Below, piece by piece: positions 9,891-22,919 of a stretch of DNA of 64,000 nucleotides (position 1 is its first letter; each line of letters opens with the position of its first letter). A program made the translations under genes and the position numbers. The stretch spans positions 13,049,089 through 13,113,088 of the forward strand of contig CM055199.1 in NCBI GenBank assembly GCA_029224185.1, read 5' to 3'. The stretch comes from Karalla daura. Taxonomy: Eukaryota; Chordata; Actinopteri; Chaetodontiformes; Leiognathidae. Below the pieces are notes generated by a model. The model saw only the letters and a list, made by a program, of their open reading frames with translations, was not told the origin of the DNA and ran no database searches.

Positions 9891-12800
9891 TTCACACTCA
9901 CACACGGCACCCATAAAATTCAGATGTCTCCACACTCCATCCTTTGTGAGACCTTATTGTCCTGGTTATTACCCTGGGTATTGTTACAGAGAATTGGTAT
10001 GCTTATCAAGGCCTGTAGTCTAAAGTTGATACGACACTGGCCTGGCAGCTTCATTAAGATTGATATCCTGCCGCAGCACACCAAGATGAGCTGATCTAGG
10101 ACATGGGAGGGAGCAGCCAAGCAGAGTTAGAGGGAGAGAGTTGGAGAAAGACTGAGAATGGGAAAGTGGGAGAGAGAGAAAGGGACTGCAGGTCCACCTC
10201 CCAAGTAGCTCAATTGCCATCTATTGAGCCACTTGAGCTCAGGAGAGGAACCAGGCATGCATACCTCGCTTTTAAGGGGACTCCCCCTGTAACCTCACCC
10301 TGCCAGTCATAAATTACCTTCCCTGGCTCAGTCCTTTCACAGTGGATGCACAGAAGGCCCCTATAGCCTCTCTATGAGCAATTAAGGCCTCAATAGGATG
10401 GTATCAAACCACGCTGACCCCATCCAACCTCTCCTGTCATTGTCACCTCCTAAAAGGTCTCCTCCACTTTGTCCCCAGAGTGCAACTGCTCCCAGCGTGC
10501 ACGGCGCAGCCGGAGTAAATTTTACTGGCCACTGAGTTTTATCCAGAGCAATATAAACAAGGTCGGAGGTCAACTGGACTGGAAGTTTTTCTTTTGTATG
10601 TTTCTGAGCAATGTTTACAGCTGGTTAAATACAGGCTAGCTCCCTCCAAACGTGCTGAACTCCGACTGTGCCATTTCGTTAGCTGTATGACAACAGTGCT
10701 GTCTCGCTGAACAGATTATTTTCATTCCAGCTGATGGCCTTTCTAGCCATCCTATCATCTGGGCCACATTCACCCGGTGTAGTCAACTGGAATGAAACTT
10801 GTGCTTTATGAGAAATCCCAAGTGCTAAATTCAGCCCGTATAGGTCAGGGAAGATTGCCGTGTGTACATTAACTGTGCACACTGCCGTGTCTAATTTGCC
10901 GCGGTGGACAAAACAAAGGCTTTCATTGATATCTCCATATTGAGTCAACCCTGGATTCAGAGGATAGTCCTGCTCTCCACTGGCCAGACCTAATGATTTA
11001 TTGCACCACTGACTGGCCTCCACACTATCTGATTGGCACGGCTGAGGCCCATTAAAAGGCATATATTTTTAATCACTGTTTACCATGTCAATAGCAATGC
11101 TAATCACTTCTAAAGTATGTTAATATTCCAAGTGCTGGGTGAGAAGACCTGATAAACAGGAACGTGTCCTTCTGGTGTCTTTTTTTCTTCTACAATCTCA
11201 ATAAAAAATGATGTGGAGCCAAGCATTACTCCTAAAGCTTTCATTTCACCTTTAAGGACCTTCATTAAAGAACGGAGCCCCAAATGTGAGCCACTGAGCA
11301 AACATCTGTTATTGGAAGGCATAACGTCAAGCCAAATGTGCGCCGCTCGCCTCACTCTTGTGTCTCTTACGGCAGGTTGAAATGGGTGGAGTGCCTTTCA
11401 GGAAATGATAAGACCAGCGGAGTTGAAATGAAATTCTTTTCATTAAGATAATCACATGCGGACACTTGTTTAATGTCAGCAGTGACTTGTAAAGCCGCGA
11501 TTCGTTATTGCCTGTCACATCAATGCAACATTATGACCCAAAGCACAAGTTTAATGCTTTTGTCCCAGTGCGTCACTGCACGTATGTGCCTCAGATGCGT
11601 TTTTATGATGTTACGTTTCCTTGCATCTCAGAGCAGACGGGATGACGTGACAGAGAGTTTAATGTGCGTGTGGTGAAATGTCAAGCTCTGTGAAGTCCGC
11701 TGGCCAGCATGGTGCACACAGAGCAGTATTATGGAAGTGGGGCAGTTGCAGCAGGCCCTGCTGATGGCCCATAGAGTGCTCCCTATATGCACACAGAGTC
11801 ATTGGGCAGATGTGACCTCGCCGGCACACAGAGGCTCTTTGTGTCCGAGGGATTTAGAGTCCCCTGGGCCTCCTGACTCTAAACATTAACAGACCTACTG
11901 CAGCAGGAGAAAGAGAGAGAGAGACCCTTACTCTGCTGACATGCAACATTAACCGGGACCAACTCTCCCTCTTTCTCTCCATACTTACTATACTACTTAC
12001 AATATCAGGAGGGAAGGCCTTGTATACACGGCAACACACATCTGCTGGGTTGGTTGGTGAAGGAGAGAAGTCTGAGCTTGGATGCACGCTAATGAGGTGA
12101 AGCAGAGCAAAAAATATATCACTTATTAGACTGAGGACATGGAGCACTTATAGGTAAACACACTTGTTTACATGCAATAAAAGCAAGGTCTCAAAAGCAC
12201 TCCACTTAGAGGGGTCCGAGACAGACTGTGTCCATTTTATTTTTATGCTGCAACATAAGCAGAGGTCACAGTCCTCCACGCAATCCAGCTCGTCCTCTAC
12301 GTTGGGACCGTTGTCTCTTTACCGGAATGTGTTTGCAAGACACGTCCTTCGCCGCCCTGTTCTAAAAGAGAACATTTTAAATAAAGGACCTAATTATCTG
12401 TCAAGGATTGATGTTATGAGCCTGACGTACATGAACTTATCTGGATTCTTGGTGCTTTTCTTCCCTCTCTGTAATAGTGTGATTATTCACCACTGTAGTT
12501 AGAGCTGCCGCGTGATTCCCTGATATTCTCGTCATTTTTGCTAATAATAATGATACAACATTTGCATAAAGGAAATGAAACAGGTTACATTTGCATATAT
12601 TAAACATTTATATGTATGCATATAATATGTTTGCTCATTTCAGGAAACTAGGCAAGATAATAGTAAGACTAAGACAGGAAATAGAAGGAGCACAAATCCA
12701 CAGTAAATATTGGCCTTCGTTATCTGCCATCCCCTCAGACAGGAGGCTGTATCATTTTTCAGCAAAGAGCCCCCTGTTCTTGAGGACTAGGCCAGGCCTT

Positions 12801-14096
12801 GCTTTATTAAATTATCTCCCTTGCTTCGCAAATACAATTTCCTGCATAAATCACTCAAATGATCCTTCAGACTGTCAGGTCCGAGAGAGTGTTTTCTTTC
12901 CTATCTTCCTCTGTCCAGGTTATGCAAATCCCAGCACTGTGCGTTCGATATCTATTGAGATGCTCCAATTGTCTGCATTTGGCCTTAAATCCTCAGCTTG
13001 TCCCTATATTATTCTCCTGCCCTTGATAAAAGTGACACTAAGCATCAAGCCATCACCAAGTCGGTAATCCATTACTAAAAAAAAGAGCATGCCAATTTAA
13101 CTAAGCCAGAAACACTGACCCTGCAACCTTGACCTTGTAAACATTACAATGGGGAGAGGCCACAGTTTGTGCATTAGAGATCTGCTTGGTCGAGCATTGG
13201 GAAGGGCTTATTACTGCCCCTAAGCTGGGGCTGAATTCAATCACATTGGTAAGGGACTGAACAGAGAAATCTTTCCTAGGGGTCAGCTTGGTTTAAGACC
13301 CCAATACGGAAATACATAACCACCACCAAGTTGGCCAAATAGAGGTCTGCATTATCATCCTCCCCACAGCCAGCAGTCTAATTCAGAAGGATAAACATCT
13401 GTAATACATTGGCTCCAATGGGAGTCAGCTCAGAGTGACTCCAGCTTGATCCCGGACAGCTGTTTGAGGAGCAGCTCTGGCCTGACTGCACAGGGGGTCT
13501 CGGTGGATGTCCTGAAAAGGGACCTCCAAAAATCTAAAGGGACAAAGGAATCTCCCAAACAATGTTCTTGCTGATACAATGGTGGAGCACAGGGTGGAAG
13601 GGGCAAAGGAGCACTGCCTATTCTGGGGCTTGAATGACCAGCGCATTCCTCTGCAGTCGCCGAGCAGTGAGCGCAGTGACCAAGAGTGACAAGTCTTTAC
13701 ACCGCTTTGTTGACACTCTGTGTGCTTGACCAATACATTCCTCCTAACCCTCCCCTCTCACTCATTTAGCTCTTTCTGCTTCCTTCCTCCTTTGCTTTCT
13801 AATTCGGCATCTGCACCTCTGTTGGTTTATTTCATTTCTGCGTGAGTAGCCTCCGATCCACTCTGCATCGCCAGTGCGGTCGCATGTTGCATATATTTGA
13901 AATAAAACATGGTGCGGCACATGCACATAAATACATGTTGGGGTCAGGTCACTGCGTAGCATTGCTGACACACATTTGGAACACATGTTTGTTCTCCATA
14001 CAAGCCACACATCAGGCCCCTGACAAGTGAAATGGGTGAATATAACATATGGGACAGTATCAAGGGTTCATGTGGAGGACAGGGAATTACAGGCTT
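9889..14096. other. Non-coding DNA, no gene recognised
   Basis: Mixed-composition DNA with CNE-like stretches, for example around 10680-11060 and 12650-13080. The latter contains an octamer-like ATGCAAAT at 12923-12930. A 158-codon frame at 12591-13067 is judged fortuitous (see rejected items). Confidence 0.45.
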
Positions 14097-14139
14097 CCTC
14101 TCTCTCTCTCTCTCTGTCCTGTTCATAGGCTCACACATG

Positions 14140-14203
<64 letters not shown>

Positions 14204-14210
14204 AGGGAGG
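14097..14210. repeat. Compound (CT)n / (CA)n microsatellite
   Basis: CT repeats (about 14097-14116), a spacer of about 25 bp, then a CA tract of about 60 bp (14142-14202), followed by GA-rich sequence. Frames through it encode only poly-His/Thr or poly-Cys/Val artefacts. Confidence 0.95.
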
Positions 14211-17200
14211 GGGAGAGAGAGAGAAGTGAGATGCCAGGACTTCTAACATAACGCAAATTCCCACTAACACCCTAATGTAAAAGGCCAAATTCTGTTTAAA
14301 ATTGAAGTTAAACAAAGTTGGGTGGTTGCACTGTACTATGAGGAAATGAATCTGGGAATCAATGATCACATCTGAAGCAAGGATGAGATCATGGAACCGT
14401 TCAGAACCTAAACTTCTGTCCATGTGCACGTGTGTCCGGTTGTGTTTTCAAATGGATCAAGAAGGATTTTCAATTTGGTGAAGCGGAGCTGCAAATGATT
14501 ATGGGAACAATGGCTATTTCATATTTTGAAAACATGATGTGACCTAAGGTGGTTGTCTACAGGTTGTATGTGGAGAGATGGACTCTTCAACTGAATAAAT
14601 AACAGTAATGGGACAAAGTGAACTGTAAACAAGTAAACTGTCCAAACTGAAAATCAAATATCAAGTCATAGTAACATTACAGAACTGCAAGTGAACAATG
14701 TATAAGTTAAGTGCATTTACCCTCCAAATAAATGGGCTTAATTTAAAACATCAATGACCGTGTTACTCAATAAATCAACAGTTTGAAGTCTGGTTGAAAA
14801 TTCAAAAGTAATTTCAGGAACACCCTATCAGCTAATTGTAAGCTTGCCATAGCCACCATAGCTATTTTTGATATGATCTATTTTCAGTCCATAATCACTG
14901 TTGGGTAAATTGCATGTTCTCACGTTTGTGAGCAATCAGACTCCTGCATGGACTGACAGACTGTGACTGACAGTCAAAACATGCTGCGCCAAGCAATCAG
15001 TGTCAGCTTTGACTGAAAACACACAAAGAGGTGTCTGATTTTTGTATGACTTGTTTGTGTCAGCTGTTGAGACCGGTTAAATTATGAAATGCTGAACATG
15101 GTAAATTTGCAGGGATTGTATAATAAAATCGTTAATTTTTAAAAAGGACAAAAAAATTGGGGTAAAACCGAAGCCTTGCTCGCTCCGACTGTATAATGTG
15201 GATGCATTTGCTCCGCTTGCTCCACTGCACCTGGGTCTATCTGATTAATACTTGAGTGCATTTTCTTGGGTGAGAGGCCTTGATGCTGTCATCTACAAGC
15301 CACTGATTTCAAGGCAGTGACAGGGGAAAACAAAGCTACACAGCGCATAGTTTTGGTGCTTGTTCTGTGTGAATAACTTCTACCGCTTAATTGATTGGGT
15401 AAGGCCCGCGCTAAGTCCCACGGAGCTCCGACATCAGCAGATACACACCTGTGACAGCAGCGCAAGGATGACGGGGCTCATTAAAAACTTGATTCAGATC
15501 TGCGGCAGGAACCCTGTTGAGTCGCTTTAAAGCAATGCGCTCATTGGAATGATGGGTGGCAAATACAGTAGCGGGGGAAAATTGGACTTGAAAAGGAGTG
15601 TCTGTGTCTCGATTTTTAAAGCCTTCCTCTTAATAACCTGTTTTCCTTTGTACTCTCAAACAAAATGGCTTCTATAGTTGTACATGGGGCCTTTGAAGGT
15701 GAGCCGTGACTGGCATACACGGATGTCTTCTTGTAGGGCCTTAATTTGATGCTTGAGCACTGCTGAAACTCCCTTACGTGCTTGTTGTCTCCTTTTGAAA
15801 AAGAGTAGACTTTCACTTGAGTTAAAGTAAACTGCATCAATTTTTCATGTACCTGTCCTAAAGATAGGCACCGTACCTTCAGACTCCAAAAGGGAGGCTT
15901 CGTTCCGTATCCCGTGAACCAGATTCTGCGACTGATGTCTGACCTTGTAACTCTGGCTGTCAATGATGGGAAGTGGCTCTGGAGTAGGCTTGAGGTATGT
16001 ATACGGCGGTGTGGTGTACAAGCAGTGAAAATGAATTCAGTAAAGCGTATTACTTTAGTGGTGAGAGATGTTCTGGTAAATTATGACACAAAGCATAATT
16101 CATGTGATAAAAAGAGGGAAATATTGCATAGATGGAACAGATTATTGGTTTGAAGGCGAGTACCTCCAGGCTATGAATATCTGAACTACCTAGTGGAAGA
16201 GATAATAAGCACCATCTTAATGGTTTATGAATCTCATTTGATTTATGGTTATTAACCATGGGAGAATTATAGTGGTGGTGTACTGATGGACAGGGGGGGT
16301 GGGGGTGGGGGGGTCTTTCAGGATAGTGCTCATGTGATTGAAACGGTTCAGCCTGCCAGCTTCCAGATGGACGTGGTCGGCAGTCATGGCTTGTAAACGC
16401 CAAACTGTGCAATAACTTGACCTACAAAACTACTATTCCTGATGATCTTTCCAGTGGTTGAGAGAAGAAAGGAGAAAAAAACTTTCCACAACTAACAAGT
16501 AGCTTCAAGCCACTCATCAGATCTTCGATTTTTTATTGTTAGTGATGCCAGAAGTAGAAGTAAAAAGGGTTGGTGGAGGAAAAAAAGGAGAGAGAAGGTT
16601 TTATCCAGGGGACCGACACCATTCCCCGTCCCACACACGCCTCCAAGCGAGCACATCCCCTTGTCGATCCCCTTCCACACACACACACACACATGCACAC
16701 ACAAAAAAAGAGCATCAATAAAAGAACTGTGGTGCAGATTGGAGAAGGCATGAGCAGATTTTCAATGGGATTTCAGGAGAAGGCACAAGGGGCAGAAATC
16801 TTTTGCTTTTGTCTGCCGTTCAAATGGGTCTGATGAGCCTGGAGCTGCAGGCTCTACTTGTCATAGAGGTCCTGATCTCTTGTGAGAATTGATTTCCATC
16901 ATTTGGGGGGAGCTGTACAGACTGAGGGTATGTTCCTGCCTGGGAGAGCAAGATAAGGACCAAATGAACTGAAACCAACTTACTGTACAGAGGGGGGAGG
17001 CTGAGACCCCAAGAGAAGGGTCCTGGGAGTGAGAGAGGGGGGAAAAAAGCAAAACAAAAACAAAAAATATATATGTTAAGTCGTCTCACCGTCCATCCTC
17101 AAATGTTGGATTAGTTTTCAAAGAGTAGGAAGCCCTGTCGTGTTGTGACGTTTTCTCTCTGCCAAGCATTTCATCTGATTATGAGTACTTTGCAATCTGC

Positions 17201-17306
17201 GACAGCATGATTGATGCTCCACTTTCATGAGGGGAATTTTAACAGCACCTCTTCAGCGCTCAATGCGCACCCAATTATGCGTCTGAGCTGGTAACCTTGA
17301 ATTTAT
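14211..17306. other. Non-coding, AT-rich DNA
   Basis: From about 14260 to 15200 the sequence is notably AT-rich and CpG-poor and may be a decayed transposon or plain desert; no termini were found. A G-rich run lies at 16291-16313 and a CA tract at about 16677-16702. A 15-bp palindrome, ATGGTTATTAACCAT, lies at 16245-16259. Confidence 0.4.
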
Positions 17307-17320
17307 GTCACCATGGCAAC
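17307..17320. promoter_or_regulatory. RFX X-box-like site
   Basis: GTCACCATGGCAAC matches the near-palindromic RFX X-box consensus (GTNRCC-AT-GGYAAC) at nearly every position. It lies in about 250 bp of unique CNE-like sequence. Binding is inferred from the motif only. Confidence 0.45.
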
Positions 17321-17483
17321 AAAACCCCCGGTCATGCATTATGGATTATCATTGAAATTCTACACCCCTACCTAACATAATGAGAGCCCAGGACTTAATC
17401 AAATCAGCCCATTCTGTGTGACACAAAGTGAAGAAGGAGCTCTCATTGTATTGGGGCTGAGGCTGGGAGAAGCCAGCCAAGCA

Positions 17484-17485
17484 AG

Positions 17486-17525
<40 letters not shown>

Positions 17526-17526
17526 C
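17484..17526. repeat. (GGCA)n microsatellite
   Basis: About ten GGCA units, ending GGCGGGT. Confidence 0.95.
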
Positions 17527-18276
17527 GGGTGGCAGACTGGGCTGTGACGGCCCCAGCAGCTGCAGGGCTTGCAGCCTGATAGATGGCTCCCATATACATC
17601 AGTGAACATATAGACAGATGGCCCTCAATGCCTGGAATTTCCAACCCAGGAAGCAGCTGTTCAGCCTAACCTCTGCTGTCCGTCTCACCTTGTTGTCATG
17701 GAACATTGAGCAGAGAAGGAGAATGTGGATGGTGACATGGTGCGGAGTGTGGCGGAGCACCACGTAGCCCCAGGGTTGGGACAGGGAAAAAGGGGGCTCG
17801 CTGCATTCACATTAGGTGGCACTTTTTTCTCTCTCTTTGCTCTCTCTCTCTCTCTGATTTCCCTCAGAGGATCATGTATCTGGATGGCACTTGAGTCTGG
17901 CTTTCTTACCCGTGACCACATAAAATGAGACGGAAGCCTGAACTTATTCAGTCTCCCTCTTTCTACCTCTCTCTCTTTCTCCTTGTGTCTATCACATGGA
18001 TGACATAATTGTTGTAAATCACTGCACTGAATTTAATGCAATCTATTTTTCATCTCCTCCCTGGCATCTCCCCCTGCACTTCTGCAGGCCCAGCCTTAGC
18101 GCTTACATAAAATATTGATTGCACTTGTGTATTTCTCTCATTGTATGTAAGCATTTTTATTAGCTAACAGGCGAGTAGAGGAAACCAGCACCCCCCCTTC
18201 ACTCTCTATAAAAACTTTTAATAGCTCAGCAGATTTTTCTGTTTCTCTGTCTTCTGTTTCCCTGCATCATCCCCAG
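17527..18276. other. Non-coding DNA upstream of exon candidate
   Basis: No gene. CT-rich tracts lie at about 17828-17856 and 17956-17982, and a strong pyrimidine tract leads into the acceptor at 18276. Confidence 0.45.
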
Positions 18277-18368
18277 CACTACGCTACAGTGAAACCAGAA
18301 GACTTCAGCGAGGGAATACTGCCCCTGGAATACAGGAAATATGGAAATAGGCTCTTCTCATGCAATGC
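18277..18368 (+). other. Orphan internal exon candidate (92 nt)
   Basis: A long pyrimidine-rich stretch ending ATCCCCAG (acceptor AG at 18275-18276) precedes 92 nt with a single open frame. The segment is followed by an excellent donor, GC|GTAAGT, at 18369. The peptide is mixed and hydrophilic, containing LPLEYRKYGNRLFSCN; the other two frames are closed by stops. It would enter in phase 0 and leave two extra bases. No homolog was recognised. No compatible neighbour exon was found: joining it to the candidates at 35402 or 36136 gives a stop within three codons. If real, it belongs to a gene with very long introns. Chance is not excluded. Confidence 0.3.
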
Positions 18369-20387
18369 GTAAGTAACTGTAGATGCACAGGTCTATGTGG
18401 TTCTAAAATAGAAAAGTTTGTTTGTGGGAAGTATGCTTTATGTAAACTCCCATCTGAATAATAAACAGCAACATTCTCAGCTTTCAAAAACAGTGCAACA
18501 AAACACACAAATGTATCATGATGCCTTTGTGTGGTCTCAATTAATAATCAGCCCTTTTTAATCGTGACTGACCCTAAACAGCTGACCATAACCACTTTCT
18601 TGAAACCCCCTGAGATGAGAGATGTCCAGAAAAACTTCTAAAAAGTGTTAAAAATTAACCATTCAGCCTCAAAACTGCAAACATGCGACTCACACTGACT
18701 CACACTTTGCGAGGATTTAGTGTTTTGGCCACAGCCATATGTCACAGGGAGGAGCGCTCTGCTAAACACTCCATTTGCATAACTGTTCATAGGCTCTTTT
18801 CCAAAACAATCATGGCAGTTTTTGGGAGGCTCTCTCACTGGAAAAAAGGGGGCAAATGCAAGGCTTGGATGTTTATTGAATCTATAACAACTGCTTTTTG
18901 GAGGCAAAACTGAGTCTACTGGAGGCACTCAGGCATATCAAATTTATTCTGAGCACAGCAGTGAAAAGGGACAGTCTATCAGCATCAGAATACTAATATC
19001 CAATATTCAGCAGTGGAGAAAACAGAAACAAAGAAGTATTTCAAAGTAATAGGGATAAAAAAAAGTTTATGTACAACAAATGGGAATTCAGTAATTTATC
19101 TACACCCCAGCTTTTCTGCAGCTGTCTAATATATCTGCATATTTCCAATAAACATAACAGGGTAATAAATGTTATTTTCTCTGAAGTAAGCGCATTCACA
19201 AGTGGAGGTGTCATCTAAAATGTATTTGTGATGTGCTTGATGAAGCCTGCTCAATCCGCTGTAATGACACCCCAGCCTCTCTCATGTGTTATGCATCACA
19301 TCTTGTTACCATCTTCCTCTGAGCATGGCTGTCATCATGTGTCTTCTTAGGCCCCTCCGGAAGCATTGCATCAGCTAAGGGATACATGGCAGAGGGAGGG
19401 GAGGGATGCAGCGTTATTAGATGCCTCTTCAACTTCTCCAACTCCAGAAGGTGTCATTCTCATCTATATTTGCTGATGCCACCTTTTCTTCCCCCCGCGC
19501 CAGACTGACTCATTACTGAGCAGAAAGGAAACAGTGGAAGAAGTGAAGTGCAAGGTGTGAGAGCAGTGTGCACGCGCCCATTCTCACAATACATTATTGA
19601 TGCTGTATTTTTGTTATTAGAACATCTCTCCTGCATTATGTATATCAAGTTCATGGAGAGTATCATCATTTACCAACCCTGATAAGTATGAGAACAGTTC
19701 AGCCTCTACTTGAACCTTCTGTACATGGAGAATATTGGAGGCACTTATGCCACAAGTTTTTGTTTCAGTAAAGCACATATTTCTCATCGGGCCCATTTCA
19801 ATCCTTCAGTGGCATTATGGTACATTGTAATTGGTTGTGCAGCTTCTTTTATGACTGTGGCTAGTAAAAAAAAAGAACCCCAACATATCTTGTAAGATGT
19901 TCTGTCCACTAGATGAGCTACATTTAAAGCAAATCAGGTCAATCTTACATGTCCCCTTGTGGATCACGCAAGGAAAATAAATAACCATCTAGATTATGCT
20001 TCTTAAGCAGTGCATGCATAATTGAAAAAATAAATAAATAAATAAAAGAAATATTGTCATGGACTGAGGGATAAACTAATGGGCGGATGCATTTATGGCA
20101 CGAATACCCACAGACAGCCTCTTATTGTTAATCCTCCAGAGGCTACGTGGCTCCATGAGCACCATTATCAATGCCTGTGCACCATCAAGACATGGCAAAG
20201 CATGCAAAAGAGCATACATCACTGAAAAGTTACATTGGCTCATCTTCTTCATTAATCACCAAGAGAAAGAGTGGATCTATATGAAGGAACTGCAACAAAC
20301 TAATGACTTTGCCTTCCTTTGTAACCTTCCTCTGACAGCTATACTATTGGGTTACAAGGAGAGTCACACTAGTGCAGTCCCCACTGC
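18369..20387. other. Non-coding DNA, no gene recognised
   Basis: AT-rich, with an octamer-like ATTTGCAT at 18773-18780 and an (AAAT)n tract at about 20027-20046. No RNA gene or transposon was recognised. Confidence 0.45.
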
Positions 20388-20443
20388 CTCATTTGCATAG
20401 AATTAATGATGCATACATATGCAAATGAGCATTTTAAACAATG
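20388..20443. promoter_or_regulatory. Mirrored octamer (POU) pair with SOX-like site
   Basis: CTCATTTGCAT at 20388-20398 and its exact reverse complement ATGCAAATGAG at 20419-20429 enclose a 20-bp AT-rich spacer. Each arm contains the octamer ATTTGCAT / ATGCAAAT bound by POU factors. ACAATG, a SOX-type core, follows at 20438-20443. The layout suggests an enhancer core; function is inferred. Confidence 0.4.
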
Positions 20444-22861
20444 TTGATTGCTGCCTATGTATTCATAGGCCAACAGTCACACATGTCTGACATGCCACTT
20501 CTGCATGTAATTTGCACCACGGTAAAGGGCAACTGGTGCTGTCTCTCACGTAGGCTCATCATGGCTGCAGGCAGTGGTGATAAGTGCTTTTTTGACTGTT
20601 TTATATGTAACTGCATTTGGTAACATATGCTTTCCTGTAATGTGTCCCACAGAGGAGGGAGGGCATATATGGGTTTCCTTTTGCTTGTAATTTTATGTTG
20701 CTTGTTAGTTTAGTTTTACCTGGAACGCTCTTTGTGGTTTGCTTGAAAAGTGTTTTATAAATAAAAGGTATTATGAGATTCACACCTATTTATTGGTCTG
20801 AATCTCTCATCCTTTCATATGACCATATTATCACGGCGTCAACAGAGCAGAATTCTGTGTGTTATGCATGGAAATATTCACACTGAATTCAAGGCCACAT
20901 GAACATTTCACAAACTCCATACACAGCATGTGCTAAACACGTGTTATAGCATGTGTATAACATCCATCTGCTACCAGTGTCCACTGTGTGCAAATCCAGT
21001 GCACAAACACACGTAATTACATAGACTTCCTTTCATTTCCTGGGGGCTAACTAGAACCAGAAACGTGATTTGCCCAACATTAACCCACGGCTTAAAATTC
21101 AAGGATTTACATCATGGGGACTTGTTCCCACAAGGAAGGCAACAATGTTACTCGTGTCCCCGTGTGATATCTATAGTATGTGAACACGCGCACACACACA
21201 TGCACACATGGAGTACCCTTTCAAATCTGCAACAGTTTTTTTTCTCCTTTAAGACAAGATGAGTTAGGATGGGATCTCATTTTAGACCCCAGATGTTCTC
21301 AAGCGTCTGAGCCTGTGGATACATCATAGTCTGCTTTCATCCAGCTCCTGGGCTATTGAGGCCCACAGAGGCCCATGGAAGCCATCCAGTCCAGCCCTCT
21401 CATTTGGTTAAGGGCTCTTCAGTTGTAGGCCAACAGCACTGAGAGCCTCTGCATGTCAATCCCTCCCCCTCCTCTTCTCCTCTCTTCTTCACCCCCACCC
21501 ACCCTCCCCCACCCCTTGGGGGTCACCCCAGTACTTTGACTGTTGCATTTTCTGATATCTGCAATGTCGCCACCACGTCCTACAGCAACAGTCGATAGAT
21601 GGGAGGATTAAGCAGTCAACAATTAAGCGGCGATCTTAAACTATACAACCAAGACTGAAAATTGACGATTAGCCTGAAATATAAAACAGACATGTTGTAA
21701 ATTTTACCATGCTAAGGTATTTGCTCTTTTGTCGTCTTATTTTCCCTTTACAATCAGGGTCACAACCCTGGCTTTTACAAGGCTCCATTTCAACACCTAC
21801 ATGCACATTACACTTTACTGTGTCAATATTTACGATGCAGTTGTAACCTACATTCACATTATATCTGCGCTTTGCCGCAATTTGCATTTATGGACTTAAA
21901 CTAAATGGCCTATTTCACTTATATATGTTTCTTAGAAGGGTAACACCAAAGTCAGAGTATTTTTATAATGCACTGGGATCACAAGGTTTTGCGTACAGCC
22001 CATTTCTTGCACAGGCTGACACCTATAAAAAACAGTATTAGAATCAATATACTAATGTATTTTTTCTTCTATTTTTTATTTCATTTCTTTAGCCTGACAC
22101 AAAATGGTAATGAATGCTCAGGGGATGTTTACCCCATTTAGATTTCATAGAACTTGGTGTCTGCATTGATTAATGTGCACCTAACCTATGTTTTCATTAT
22201 GAGAGGAGGAGGTGATGTGTGCGTGCATGTGTGTGTTTGTGTGTGCGTGTGTGTCTGTTTGGGTGCTGGATGGGGGGTTATATTTTGGGGTGGAATGATT
22301 GAAACCCCCCCATGCTTCCATGTGGAGGTAATGAACCTGAAGACAAGCAGCGGCTAGCCTGAAATTTCATGCATTGAGGGAGCGTCGGGGCATACATAAG
22401 GCTGGCTCGGTCATTTGTTATCGTTAATCTTTACATTTATGGCTGCAAATATGTTATTAGGAGGCGTGTCCTGAGTGGTTCACTTTGATTGGGCTGTGGT
22501 CTATGACATATTGATCAGTGGAGTTGGAGAAGGGACACGGAGGAGGCCAAAGTGACCGAGACCTTGGCTTTGGCAAAAGTCAGGGGCATGACCATGAATG
22601 TCTGACTTATATTCAGCATCCCTGGTAATTTCCCTTTGTAGGAGAATCAAGGGCACGTAGAGCCCATCACATTTAGGCCCACCACGAGCTGGCTGGGTGA
22701 GTAAGTGACAGCATACACGGAAACCAAGATGGGGTCCGGCAATGACCAGCAGCCTCCTCCGGATTGCATTCCAGGAAATCCTATCCATCTTCATTCAAGC
22801 ATTTCGCTGCTCAGTGAAATGGTGTGGTAGGGTGGACCTGATTCAGATTGGTTCAATGTGT
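20444..22861. other. Non-coding DNA, no gene recognised
   Basis: A degenerate GT tract lies at about 22216-22257. Sequence from about 22330 to 22520 has CNE-like texture. Nothing coding was recognised. Confidence 0.45.
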
Positions 22862-22870
22862 TTGTGTGTG

Positions 22871-22918
<48 letters not shown>
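22862..22918. repeat. (TG)n microsatellite
   Basis: About 57 bp, slightly interrupted at its 5' end (TCTA). Confidence 0.95.

Positions 22919-22919
<1 letters not shown>

Noticed and set aside
12591..13067. 158-codon open frame on the + strand
   Set aside because: It has no domain, an AT-rich non-coding composition and no splice or promoter context. Open frames of this length are expected by chance in 64 kb read in six frames.
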